From an uncultured Pelagibacteraceae bacterium (GTDB lineage: Bacteria; Pseudomonadota; Alphaproteobacteria; Pelagibacterales; Pelagibacteraceae), in assembly GCA_902516625.1 (NCBI GenBank), contig CABXYU010000007.1:1-40051 (forward strand): a DNA stretch of 40,051 bases. The letters run 5' to 3'. The position numbers and the translations under genes are program-made. This document shows, in pieces, positions 26,303-34,423 of the stretch. The notes under the pieces are model-generated. The model worked only from the letters and a program-made list of their open reading frames with translations. It was not told the origin of the DNA and did not search any database. The stretch's first letter is position 1; each line of letters starts with the position of its first letter.

Positions 26303-27173
26303 ATGTTGAGCTTAAATCGTCAGTTTGAGTTCTATCAAATGATAAAGTGGCAGATGGTGCTAGATCAGATCTTGCTCCAATTGTATCCTTTTTTGACTGC
26401 TCATACTCTAGTTTAGCAATAATTAAATCTGGGTTATTTTTTTCTGACAATTGTAACGCAGAATTTAATTCTAATGGGAGTCTAACTTGAAATATAGATG
26501 ATTTATCTAATGATTCTGGATCATTTAACTTTCCGATTACATTTTCATAATTCAATTTGCTTGTTAATAAATCATTTTCTGCTTGAATAAGCTTTGCTTG
26601 AGCACCTGCTAAAGAAGACTCTGATTGTGCAACATCTGACAAAGAGATGTTTCCTCTCTCAAGTCTGATTCTATCTGTTTCAACTTGACGATCTAAAAGA
26701 TTAACATTTGATCTATTTATTTTAAGCTTTTCGTTTGCTGAAACTAAACCTGTATAAGCTTGAATTGATTTGAAGAGAATTTCTTGTTCTTTTTTTAGAA
26801 GTTTAGCTTTTGCGATCTCAACTCCAATCTTATTTTTTTTTATATCTGCAATTCTACCAAAATCAATTAAGGTTTGTGTAATTGTAATTGATTGTGTTGA
26901 TGGATTTACATCTGTAATTGATGCGCTAGAACCGTTTCTATTTGTCAATTTATCAGTATCTTCGTTACTTTTACTTCCACTTAAAGTGACTGACGGGAGA
27001 TATGAGCCTTTAGAAATTTTAAGCTCTTGCTCAGAAATATTTAAACTCTCTCTTTCTGCATTGAGTTCTGGGTTATTTTTAAATGTCTTTTTAAGTGCAG
27101 TAGTAAAAGTTTCAGCGTTAACACCTTTATGTAAAAATAAAAAACTTATCAGAAATATTAAAATTTTTTTCAT
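26226..27173 (-). CDS. tolC: TolC-family outer-membrane efflux protein, N-terminal part (frameshifted)
   Basis: The first 300 or so residues of a TolC-type outer-membrane channel. It has a signal peptide (about 1-20, ending near VNA), then an outer-membrane efflux repeat with helical barrel stretches (TLIDFGRIADIKKNKIGVEI and similar) and the start of a second repeat. TolC trimers connect inner-membrane pumps or type I secretion systems to the outside. The last residues after ATVTWPF are spurious because the frame is lost at the nine-base homopolymer 26248-26256. The start overlaps the glycerate kinase stop as ATGA, so it is translated after that gene. Confidence 0.8.
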   Translation of the reverse strand: MKKILIFLISFLFLHKGVNAETFTTALKKTFKNNPELNAERESLNISEQELKISKGSYLPSVTLSGSKSNEDTDKLTNRNGSSASITDVNPSTQSITITQTLIDFGRIADIKKNKIGVEIAKAKLLKKEQEILFKSIQAYTGLVSANEKLKINRSNVNLLDRQVETDRIRLERGNISLSDVAQSESSLAGAQAKLIQAENDLLTSKLNYENVIGKLNDPESLDKSSIFQVRLPLELNSALQLSEKNNPDLIIAKLEYEQSKKDTIGARSDLAPSATLSFDRTQTDDLSSTYDEKDQDTLKATVTWPFFFWWKELR

Positions 27174-28093
27174 ATTCTTTTATATACTGTAGATTTGATT
27201 TGATGATTACTATTTAAATTTAATATAATTGATGCATATTTAGGAGTAAATCTAAACATGTTTTGTGTAATTCTTTGATATGTTTGCATAAAATTTAATA
27301 CATCTCCCCTGCTCATTATTTTTGATTTCACTTTGCTGTTAACCCAAAGTTTTCTCTCTTGTTTTAATCTCCATTTTTGCAATAAGCTAAAATTTTTTGC
27401 CTTTAGATAAACCAAGCAATTTAATTGTGAAAATAAGTTTTTGTATTTTGATTTTAATTGTTGATTAACAAATTTTCTCCAAATCTGTTCTTGATCTTTA
27501 GTTTTTTCCATTGAATTAATTGTTTTCTTCAAAGTAGTATTTTTTTCTGATCTTGCACCAACACACCATCCTTCGAAAATAATTATATCCGGTCTTTTTT
27601 TTAAGTCATACCATTTTTTTTTAGTAAACCTATCATCAATTGCTTTATTGAATGTAGGTAATTTTAATCTTTTAAATTTTCTGCTTTTTGTTTTTTTAAA
27701 GAAATTGAGCATCATATTGATATCATGGGTTCCTGGTACGCCTCTTGTCATAAGCATAGGATGAACTCTTTTCGATAAACTTATTCGTTCTTTTCTTGTT
27801 TTATAGAAATCATCTATTGAAATCCTAAATACGTTTAATTTGAAATATTTAGTTAAAATAATTCTTATTAAGGAACTGATTGTGGTTTTTCCAGTTCCCT
27901 GGCCTCCTGCTAAACCCACAAAATAAGGTCTTTTTGTGTCAGCTTTTTTACTAATCCAAAAACATAGTGGAATTAAAAAAGACTTAATCATTTTCTCTTT
28001 GTTTTTGAACTTATCTGCTTTTGTTTCTTGAGATTTAATAAATTTTAAACAATCTTTTTTTACCTTACTAAAACATAAACTAAACTGTTGCAT
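27170..28093 (-). CDS. D-glycerate 3-kinase-like P-loop kinase
   Basis: A 307-residue kinase of the plant GLYK / bacterial YggC branch. Walker A is GLAGGQGTGKTT (60-71), with SIDDFY, the diagnostic TRGVPGTHD segment, LPTFNKAIDDR and IIFEGWCVGAR following. The family phosphorylates D-glycerate to 3-phosphoglycerate, feeding glycolate/glyoxylate or serine-derived carbon into central metabolism, which suits an organism living on one- and two-carbon compounds. It starts 4 bp after the GFA-family gene and overlaps the TolC start by 4 bp. A uridine/pantothenate kinase-like role is a less likely alternative. Confidence 0.8.
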   Translation of the reverse strand: MQQFSLCFSKVKKDCLKFIKSQETKADKFKNKEKMIKSFLIPLCFWISKKADTKRPYFVGLAGGQGTGKTTISSLIRIILTKYFKLNVFRISIDDFYKTRKERISLSKRVHPMLMTRGVPGTHDINMMLNFFKKTKSRKFKRLKLPTFNKAIDDRFTKKKWYDLKKRPDIIIFEGWCVGARSEKNTTLKKTINSMEKTKDQEQIWRKFVNQQLKSKYKNLFSQLNCLVYLKAKNFSLLQKWRLKQERKLWVNSKVKSKIMSRGDVLNFMQTYQRITQNMFRFTPKYASIILNLNSNHQIKSTVYKRI

Positions 28094-28097
28094 TAAA

Positions 28098-28460
28098 TTA
28101 TTTTTTATCTAAGGGATGATTTTGACCATCGTTTACTGGAACTTCTTTCATATCAAAAGTATTTATTTCGTCAATACATCCAACATTAAATCCTGTCATG
28201 GTTGGATTTATTCTTGGATTGTGATGAGTATAAATCCCACAGTCAGAACAGAAGTAATGTTTAGCAACTTTAGAATGAAACTGATAAAGTTTTAATTTAT
28301 CTTCACCTCTAACAATTTTAAAATCCTCATTTTTTACCATCGACATAATTGCTCCTTTTCTTTTACAAATAGAACAATTACATTTTATCACTTTAGCTAA
28401 ATCTCCATCTAAATTAATCTCTGCCTCTACGGCCCCACAATGACAAATAAGTTTTTTCAT
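28098..28460 (-). CDS. GFA / CENP-V family zinc-binding protein
   Basis: A 120-residue protein of the Gfa fold. Seven cysteines occupy the usual zinc positions: C6 and C8 (CHCGAVEAE), C27, C29 and C32 (CNCSICKR), C71 and C74 (CSDCG). The name comes from a glutathione-dependent formaldehyde-activating enzyme, but most members have no proven reaction, and the formaldehyde role itself is disputed. It is the first gene of a minus-strand run with the glycerate kinase and TolC genes; upstream is the 164-bp divergent region shared with umuD. Confidence 0.85.
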   Translation of the reverse strand: MKKLICHCGAVEAEINLDGDLAKVIKCNCSICKRKGAIMSMVKNEDFKIVRGEDKLKLYQFHSKVAKHYFCSDCGIYTHHNPRINPTMTGFNVGCIDEINTFDMKEVPVNDGQNHPLDKK

Positions 28461-28532
28461 TTTAATATAAAATGAAACTATCCTTGGTTGAAGTTATCCA
28501 CAAGCATACAAAATGTGGTTTCGATGTTCACG

Positions 28533-28554
28533 TTTTGATTCACTTTTGATTCAA
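28533..28554. repeat. Tandem 11-bp direct repeat upstream of umuDC
   Basis: TTTTGATTCAC and TTTTGATTCAA stand back to back; a more degenerate copy ending in GTTCAC precedes them. The 11-bp spacing is about one helical turn, as expected if two identical protein domains bound the same DNA face. The repeat lies 24-45 bp before the -35 box of the umuDC promoter. Confidence 0.6.
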
Positions 28555-28577
28555 TTACGGACTCAAAATGCAACCTC

Positions 28578-28606
28578 TTGCGTGCATTGTATAAATGGGC
28601 TATAAA
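28578..28606 (+). promoter_or_regulatory. Promoter for umuDC
   Basis: TTGCGT (28578-28583) and TATAAA (28601-28606) are separated by 17 bases. Transcription would begin near 28613, inside the SOS box and only about 12 bases before the ATG, so the mRNA would be almost leaderless. LexA bound at 28610-28624 would block the start site. Confidence 0.55.
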
Positions 28607-28609
28607 TGA

Positions 28610-28624
28610 GAACAAAATAAGAAC
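28610..28624 (+). promoter_or_regulatory. Perfect SOS (LexA) box abutting the umuD start
   Basis: GAAC-AAAATAA-GAAC is an exact match to the alphaproteobacterial LexA operator GAAC-N7-GAAC, and its last base touches the ATG at 28625. Placement over the predicted transcription start and in front of a DNA polymerase V operon is what SOS control predicts. Confidence 0.8.
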
Positions 28625-29020
28625 ATGAAACTAACTATCCCTTATTATCTACATAAAGCTGGCGCTGGTTTTCCCTCACCTGCTACCGACTACATAGAGG
28701 AAGACATAGATTTAAACATGCATTTAATCAAAAATGTTCCAGCTACTTTCATTATCAGAGTACAAGGAAAGTCAATGGTAGATGTTGGAATTAATGATGG
28801 AGATTTATTGGTTGTCGATAAAAGTTTAAAACCAAAAAACTTTTCAACAGTTATTGCAAATGTTCATGATGAGCTTGTAGTTAAAACTTTAGTTCAAGAA
28901 AGAGACAAAAAATTTCTAACGTCTGGATCTAAAGATTTTTCTAACAGAATCTTGCTTAATGAAGAAGAAGATGTTTTTATTTGGGGAGTTGTAACTTATG
29001 TCATCCATTCCACGTACTAA
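28625..29020 (+). CDS. umuD: UmuD-like S24 peptidase, translesion polymerase subunit
   Basis: A 131-residue LexA/UmuD-family self-cleaving protein without a DNA-binding domain. The catalytic pair S50 (QGKSM) and K87 (VVKTL) is 37 residues apart, as in E. coli UmuD. The AG cleavage site (A14-G15 in AGAGFPSPA) is 36 residues before the serine, again the same spacing, so only the N-terminal arm is shorter by about ten residues. RecA filaments would trigger cleavage to the active form that joins UmuC as Pol V. The SOS box ends immediately before the ATG, leaving no space for a Shine-Dalgarno. It overlaps umuC by 23 bp. Confidence 0.92.
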   Translation: MKLTIPYYLHKAGAGFPSPATDYIEEDIDLNMHLIKNVPATFIIRVQGKSMVDVGINDGDLLVVDKSLKPKNFSTVIANVHDELVVKTLVQERDKKFLTSGSKDFSNRILLNEEEDVFIWGVVTYVIHSTY

Positions 29021-30278
29021 AAAAATAGCTTTAGTTGACTGTAATTCTTTCTATGTTTCTTGTGAAAGATTATTTAATCCAAGAATAAGAAAAAAACCAG
29101 TTGTTGTTCTATCCAATAACGATGGTTGTATTATTTCTAGATCTAACGAAGCAAAAGCTTTGGGAATTAAGATGGGTGAACCTTACTTTAAAGGAAAAGA
29201 TATTATAATTAAAAATAAAGTTGAAGTTTTTTCTTCAAATTATTCTTTATATGGAGATTTGTCTAGAAGAGTGATGAGAACTCTTAAAAGATTCAATACA
29301 GAAATAGAAGTATACTCGATCGATGAAGCATTTATAGATTTATCTAATTTCCCAGACTCTGAGGTTGAAAAGGTTGGAAGAGAAATTAGAGAAACAGTTT
29401 TTCAGTGGACTGGTATTCCAACTAGTATTGGCATTGCTAATACTAAAACTTTAAGCAAAATTGCAAATCATATTGCAAAGAAAAAACAATCAGGTGTTAC
29501 TAGTTTAATTGGAATAGAAAATTTAGATCCGATTTTAGAGAAAGTTGAAATTAATGATGTATGGGGAGTTGGCAAACAACTTACAAAGTTTTACCAAAAA
29601 AATGGGATTTATAATGCTAAACAACTTAAAAATAAATCTAATACCTGGATTAAAAAATGCTCTAATGTTTTAAGTTCAAGAACAGTAATGGAACTCAGAG
29701 GAATTCCTTGCATTAATTTAGAAACTACACAAACAAAAAGGAAAAGCTGTGTAGTCTCAAGGTCATTTGGAAAAAGAATTGAAAATTTTCAAGAATTAAA
29801 AGAAGCTGTTGCAAATTACTGTTTAAATGCTTCCGAAAAAATTAGATCAGAATCTTTAGTTGCAAAAGCGATAACAGTTTTCATTAGAACCAGCCCATTT
29901 CAAAGAGATTATGGCTATTACTCAAATGCAAAGACATTCGATTTTCCAATTGCAACAAATAATAGTATTGAAACTGTTAAAACTGCAGTTTCAATTTTAG
30001 AAAGCATTTTTAAAAATGGATATCGATACCAGAAAGCAGGTGTGATGCTTACAGGATTGCGTAACGATGATGGAAGAAAAAATTTATTTTCATCAGAAAA
30101 AGATGAAAAGATAAAAAGTTTAATGCAATCAATTGATAACACTAATTACAGGTATGGAAGATCCACATTAAGTCTTGCCAGTGCTGGGGTTCATAAAAAA
30201 TGGAATATGCGAAGACAGTATTCTTCTAAAATAGATACTGCTGACTTTTATTGTTTACCAACGATAAGAGCTACCTAG
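28998..30278 (+). CDS. umuC: DNA polymerase V catalytic subunit UmuC
   Basis: A 426-residue Y-family polymerase for error-prone bypass of damaged bases. The metal-binding carboxylates are D14 in ALVDCNSFYVSCE and D109/E110 in YSIDEAF; helix-hairpin-helix, little-finger and C-terminal UmuC-specific regions follow, at typical length. The start lies within the end of umuD (23-bp overlap), so the pair is co-translated under the SOS box upstream. Its 3' end overlaps the convergent PL5-like gene by 8 bp. Confidence 0.95.
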   Translation: MSSIPRTKKIALVDCNSFYVSCERLFNPRIRKKPVVVLSNNDGCIISRSNEAKALGIKMGEPYFKGKDIIIKNKVEVFSSNYSLYGDLSRRVMRTLKRFNTEIEVYSIDEAFIDLSNFPDSEVEKVGREIRETVFQWTGIPTSIGIANTKTLSKIANHIAKKKQSGVTSLIGIENLDPILEKVEINDVWGVGKQLTKFYQKNGIYNAKQLKNKSNTWIKKCSNVLSSRTVMELRGIPCINLETTQTKRKSCVVSRSFGKRIENFQELKEAVANYCLNASEKIRSESLVAKAITVFIRTSPFQRDYGYYSNAKTFDFPIATNNSIETVKTAVSILESIFKNGYRYQKAGVMLTGLRNDDGRKNLFSSEKDEKIKSLMQSIDNTNYRYGRSTLSLASAGVHKKWNMRRQYSSKIDTADFYCLPTIRAT

Positions 30279-31479
30279 TAAAATGACAATTGGGTTCAAC
30301 TACAGTCCAAGAAGCTGAAGTAAAAGGTCTTTTTCCAATGTTCAAATAGTGACCAACTATATCCCATTGATAACTGTTAAGATTGCTTTTATTTTTGGAC
30401 CACTCCTTAAGTCTTTGCACATTTTCATGTTCAGGAAATCTTGAAGCGTATGCATATAACCAACCCCAATTACTGCTAGATTTTCTTCTTAGATCTTGTT
30501 TTTTATAATTCTTTGCAGGTCCTGGATGCTTCATACTTTTTGCATATTTAAAAACGATTTCATTGTTTTCTGTAAAATCTATAAAAAATTTAACAATATT
30601 ATGATAATTTTTTCCTTTATATTCATACTCCCAAATATTGTAACCTTGGTTTTCAGCTATTATAGCAATAACAGCTAACGCATTCATAGCCCTACCCTGA
30701 TAAAACATAGCTCTACCACCTCTTCTTGTTTCAATAGGCATACTTCCATCTTTTCGTTGATATTTAATTGCTGCCTCAAAATTTTTAAATGCTTTTCTAA
30801 AAAGTTTATGATCATTAAGTAAAATACCTAATTGCATATGGCTCATTGCCGATGATAAAGCATGATTGTGTGCTCTCTTAGGTGTACCAGCAGCACCAGA
30901 TCCTGACTTATAATTTGAATAGTCATACATAAGATGCTCATTTTTTTTGACAATCTTTTTAAACCAATTTTTTATTATTTTATCTTCAGATTCTGGAACT
31001 TTTATAACTTGTTTAGCAAATGAATATGCTGCCATCATTGGTGATGCTATATAAAGATTAACAGTTAGCGTATCATTCCAGTGTCTACCATTTCCATCAG
31101 AAGGTCCTGTTCTTTTAGCTGCATTAGCTTTTGCCCATTCTAGAATTACTTTTTTTACATTATTACATGCCTCTAAATTGCCACTGCTACAAGGAAAACT
31201 AAAATCTTCAAATTTATCTAGGGCAACATCGTATCTATCATCAAGACCATATCCAGACGGTGCTTTAACTTTTAATAACGGTTTAATATAATTAATATCT
31301 GGATTTATATATAAATCTATTATGCAATTTTTTTTATTTTTTTTAATTGGAAAAATAATTTCCGGTTTGTTTACTTTAGCTTTTTTTTTAACTTCCTTAA
31401 AATTTGCGTGAGCTAAATTTACTGTACAAATAAAAAAGAGAATAACGAAGTTTAATCTATTTAATATTTTCAATATCAT
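30271..31479 (-). CDS. Secreted PL5-like alginate lyase family protein
   Basis: A 402-residue protein with a signal peptide (about 1-25, AHA cleavage) and an all-helical toroid like alginate lyases of family PL5 (Pfam Alginate_lyase). The key residues appear conserved: N205-H206 in RAHNHALS and R253 to Y260 in RRGGRAMFY, seven residues apart as in A1-III lyase. DGSMPIE before them matches the family's DGxLPxE. It would cut mannuronate-type or related uronic polymers in the periplasm. It overlaps the upstream GT2 gene by 23 bp, so its job may be trimming or clearing a polysaccharide made by that cassette rather than feeding on algal alginate. Substrate unproven. Confidence 0.72.
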   Translation of the reverse strand: MILKILNRLNFVILFFICTVNLAHANFKEVKKKAKVNKPEIIFPIKKNKKNCIIDLYINPDINYIKPLLKVKAPSGYGLDDRYDVALDKFEDFSFPCSSGNLEACNNVKKVILEWAKANAAKRTGPSDGNGRHWNDTLTVNLYIASPMMAAYSFAKQVIKVPESEDKIIKNWFKKIVKKNEHLMYDYSNYKSGSGAAGTPKRAHNHALSSAMSHMQLGILLNDHKLFRKAFKNFEAAIKYQRKDGSMPIETRRGGRAMFYQGRAMNALAVIAIIAENQGYNIWEYEYKGKNYHNIVKFFIDFTENNEIVFKYAKSMKHPGPAKNYKKQDLRRKSSSNWGWLYAYASRFPEHENVQRLKEWSKNKSNLNSYQWDIVGHYLNIGKRPFTSASWTVVEPNCHFTR

Positions 31480-32326
31480 TTATATTTGATAATGATTTGT
31501 CATATTCATCAATATTTTCTCTTAAAGCTAAATTAGAAATTAGATAGACAACTACTAGCAGGAGTATCAACGGAATTGCAGTTATTGCTGAAGCGTTACT
31601 CTTTATAAATAAAATATATAAAATAATAAATAAAGCTGAGCGAATTAAAAAGGTATTTTTAAATACACTAATAATTGAGAGAGAATGTTTAAATAAATTA
31701 TAGAAACTCATTTTTGATGGACCGAAATATCTTAACCCTCTTATAGAGGGAGTTGAAATTAAATCATTCTCAATTTTTCTTAAAGAGCCTGAAAAGCTAT
31801 TCCATGTAGCTTTTTCATTAACCATTTTTTCCACAGTAGTTCTTGGCAAACAAGTAAAATTACCAAATTTAATTAATTTACCGGTGAGAGTTAAAGTAAT
31901 AAGTTTGTGTAATTGATAACAAGATTTGAATATAAAATTTTCTGAACGTTTTGTTCTTTCGCCTACAATTGGTTTTCCATTTGCTTGCTTAATTTTATCT
32001 AAAAATCCTACAATTTCTTCTGGTCGATCTTCGCCATCTCCATCCATAGGTATAACAAAATCAAAATCCTCTTTTTCATAAATATATTTTAGGCCAGTAG
32101 CAATACATCTTGCGTGTCCTTGATTAAATTTCATATGTAAAATTTTTATTGAATTTATATTTTCAAAAACAACTTCATCATTATGGTGATCATGATTAGA
32201 TGCATCATCAACAATAATTATTGAGATTTCATTTTTTTTGTTTAGTGACATCTTATTAATTTCTTCAATCAACTTAAACACTGATTGCCAGTCATTATAA
32301 ATTGGAATTAAAATTTTTATCTTCAT
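31457..32326 (-). CDS. GT2-family glycosyltransferase with C-terminal membrane helices
   Basis: A 289-residue transferase with the GT-A start ILIPIYNDWQSV, the aspartates IIIVDDASN and VIPMDGDGED for nucleotide-sugar and metal binding, and two C-terminal membrane segments (about 225-270). This resembles dolichol-phosphate-mannose-synthase-like enzymes that load a sugar onto polyprenyl phosphate. The start at 32326 begins exactly at the conserved fold (MKIKILIP) and avoids a 32-bp overlap with the upstream gene; the longer frame starts at 32374. The neighbour at 32343-33665 is a polyprenyl-sugar-using transferase, a common functional partner. Confidence 0.8.
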   Translation of the reverse strand: MKIKILIPIYNDWQSVFKLIEEINKMSLNKKNEISIIIVDDASNHDHHNDEVVFENINSIKILHMKFNQGHARCIATGLKYIYEKEDFDFVIPMDGDGEDRPEEIVGFLDKIKQANGKPIVGERTKRSENFIFKSCYQLHKLITLTLTGKLIKFGNFTCLPRTTVEKMVNEKATWNSFSGSLRKIENDLISTPSIRGLRYFGPSKMSFYNLFKHSLSIISVFKNTFLIRSALFIILYILFIKSNASAITAIPLILLLVVVYLISNLALRENIDEYDKSLSNINDIENIK

Positions 32327-32342
32327 ATAATTATTATAACTT

Positions 32343-33665
32343 CTAGTATCTTCCCAAACAAACTTCATCGACACAAATAAATTGTGATGAGTTATTTAAT
32401 ATCTCTTTATTTGTAAAACCTTCCCATTTAGGTCTTGATTTTAAATGATAAGAAAGATTTCCAGCTTTCCATTCATCTCCTGTAACAAATTGAATTTCAT
32501 TATCAAAATCTTTATTCCATATTATCTGAACTTTTGCGGCAATTTCTTTTCCTGGATAATCTGTTCTTTTATCTGTTTTAGAAATTGAGATATAAGAGTA
32601 TAAAGAAGGCGATAAAAGAAATAAAAATAAAAAACCATATAAAAAAGAATTAATTTGTTTTAGATTTATTTTAGACTGAATTAAATAAACAAAAAATACT
32701 CCAAAAAAAAGATAATAAGGCGTCATCCACATTGTTCTTATTTTTGATCCAGATAAAAGAGATGTAACAAAAATTAAAAGTATTGGAAAAATATTTATAA
32801 AAAATAGAAAAATAAATTTTTTATCTTTAAAATTGATCTTAAATTTAGGCTTATTTGTTAACAACCATAATAAAAAGAAGAATGGCAATAATATTATAAT
32901 TTGTTTTGATAAAAAAATAATTGGATTTAACAAATGGTCGAAAACTGTAGTGTTGTCTAAACCTGACCTTTTTAATCCATAAGTAATTGTAATATAGTCA
33001 TTATTATTTAACCATATCAAGTGTGGAATTAGTAGAACAATAAAAACTTCTAAGGTAATTAAATATTTAAAATCAAATTTTTTAGTTTTTTTAAAAAGGA
33101 TCAAATAAATGAATAATATGTCGACTGATATAAGGAGATAAATAAATAAATATTTAGATAAAAATCCTATTGCTGCAAATAAACCAATTAAAAAACAATC
33201 AAGAAATTCTATATTATTTGAATTATAAATTTTCCACGAATAATAAACTACTAAAGACCAAAATGGTAATTGACAGACATTCACATTAAATTCAGGTGTA
33301 GTAAAATTATAAAAAAAAATAGACTCAAGCAAAAGCACAGATATTAAGCCCAACTTTTTGTTGTTTAAAATTTCAGATGCAAATTTAAATACATAAAAAA
33401 ATGAAATTAAAACAAAAATCTGACTTAATAGATAGTATGACCAATCTTGAGGGCCAAAAATTTGAAAAAAAACTTCTGAAAAAAAGGCACTACCTGGTGG
33501 ATGCTTATTAAATCCCCAATCAAGATTGCTGCCCCATGCTAACGCTTCGATTACATCTAATGGTAAATTTTTGTTCGTCAAAGATGGTACGACCGTCCAA
33601 ATTATCAGATGGATAATTGCAAAAATAAAAAATATATTGTTTATATTTTTATTCAAAACATTCAT
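32343..33665 (-). CDS. Polytopic glycosyltransferase, PMT/ArnT-like (GT39/GT83)
   Basis: A 440-residue membrane protein with about ten hydrophobic helices. The first periplasmic loop has the acidic and HPP pattern of the family (LDVIEALAWGSNLDWGFNKHPPG), where acidic residues bind the polyprenyl-phosphate sugar. Such enzymes transfer a sugar to lipid A, protein or polysaccharide at the outer face of the inner membrane. Start chosen is ATG 33665; the alternative TTG at 33671 adds two residues. It is the first gene of the three-gene carbohydrate cassette and is divergent from the dksA-like gene. Confidence 0.8.
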   Translation of the reverse strand: MNVLNKNINNIFFIFAIIHLIIWTVVPSLTNKNLPLDVIEALAWGSNLDWGFNKHPPGSAFFSEVFFQIFGPQDWSYYLLSQIFVLISFFYVFKFASEILNNKKLGLISVLLLESIFFYNFTTPEFNVNVCQLPFWSLVVYYSWKIYNSNNIEFLDCFLIGLFAAIGFLSKYLFIYLLISVDILFIYLILFKKTKKFDFKYLITLEVFIVLLIPHLIWLNNNDYITITYGLKRSGLDNTTVFDHLLNPIIFLSKQIIILLPFFFLLWLLTNKPKFKINFKDKKFIFLFFINIFPILLIFVTSLLSGSKIRTMWMTPYYLFFGVFFVYLIQSKINLKQINSFLYGFLFLFLLSPSLYSYISISKTDKRTDYPGKEIAAKVQIIWNKDFDNEIQFVTGDEWKAGNLSYHLKSRPKWEGFTNKEILNNSSQFICVDEVCLGRY

Positions 33666-33744
33666 AAGCAATTAATTACAATAATTAAGCTTACTTGACA
33701 CGTAATATTTGCTGAATATACTCCGTCGAATCAAAATTAACAAT

Positions 33745-34293
33745 ATGCCTAAAACTAGCAAAGTTAAAAAAAAGGTTGCTAAAATTAAATCAAAAACTCT
33801 TAGTAAACCAAAATCAAAAATAATAAACAAGTCTGTAAAAAAGATAGTTCCCAAGATAAAAGATCTACCTAAAGGACCTATTAAAATTTCTAAAACTTAC
33901 GAACCTAAAGAGACTGAAAAGTATATGTGCGAAAAGCATAAAGTGTTTTTTAGGATGAAATTACAAGATTGGAAAAAAGAACTTGTTAAAGCCAACAATG
34001 AAGCTCTTTATAACGGTAGTATGGATGATAATAGCATCTCAGCAGACATAGTTGATCAAGCGAGTTCATACACAGATAAAAATGTTGAAATGAAAGCTAT
34101 AAACAGACAGATTAAATTAATTTCAGAAATTGATAAGGCCTTATTAAGAATAAAAGATGATACTTATGGTTTTTGTTTAGATACAGCTGAACCAATCGGA
34201 CTTAAAAGATTAATGGCTAGACCAGTAGCGAAGTATACAATTGCTGCTCAGGAAAAACATGAAAAAGATGAAAAGGTTCATGCGGATGACTAA
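33745..34293 (+). CDS. dksA: DksA/TraR-family transcription factor without zinc cysteines
   Basis: A 182-residue protein with a lysine-rich N-terminal tail of about 50 residues, then the DksA coiled coil and C-terminal globular part. The coiled-coil tip motif DxxDxA, needed to act in the RNA polymerase secondary channel, is intact as DIVDQA. Of the four zinc-finger cysteines only one remains (YGFCLDTAEPIG; the later pair is replaced in YTIAAQE), although the IGLKRLMARP segment is conserved. It probably modulates rRNA and amino-acid promoters with ppGpp. Start is ATG 33745, not the upstream TTG at 33709. Two tiny membrane ORFs follow with overlaps. Confidence 0.88.
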   Translation: MPKTSKVKKKVAKIKSKTLSKPKSKIINKSVKKIVPKIKDLPKGPIKISKTYEPKETEKYMCEKHKVFFRMKLQDWKKELVKANNEALYNGSMDDNSISADIVDQASSYTDKNVEMKAINRQIKLISEIDKALLRIKDDTYGFCLDTAEPIGLKRLMARPVAKYTIAAQEKHEKDEKVHADD

Positions 34294-34423
34294 AAAAATG
34301 AGAAAAAGAAAAAAAGAAAAAAAAGTTCATAATCCAGTTACTTATAAGTTCACAAAGAAATATATATACTTTTATTATGCTTTTTTTTGGGCTCTTTTAT
34401 TAATGTTTGTATTTACTAGATGA
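34286..34423 (+). CDS. Small basic single-span membrane protein
   Basis: A 45-residue ORF whose ATG lies inside the end of the dksA-like gene (8-bp overlap with its TAA). The first 28 residues are rich in lysine and arginine; then one hydrophobic helix (about YIYFYYAFFWALLLMFVF) ends the protein. The strongly positive N-terminus predicts an inside orientation. It shares ATGA with the next small ORF. No family recognised; the chained overlaps are the main support. Confidence 0.5.
   Translation: MTKKMRKRKKEKKVHNPVTYKFTKKYIYFYYAFFWALLLMFVFTR

Noticed and set aside
28494-28502. Perfect DnaA-box consensus TTATCCACA in the umuD/GFA intergenic region
   Set aside because: Only one box was seen, with no cluster and no origin-type genes such as dnaA nearby. 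A single 9-mer in 40 kb of AT-rich DNA can occur by chance.
33672-33854. A 60-residue hydrophobic open frame on the minus strand
   Set aside because: It is the mirror of the lysine-rich N-terminal tail of the dksA-like gene; lysine codons read as Phe/Leu on the other strand, so the hydrophobic look is an artefact.
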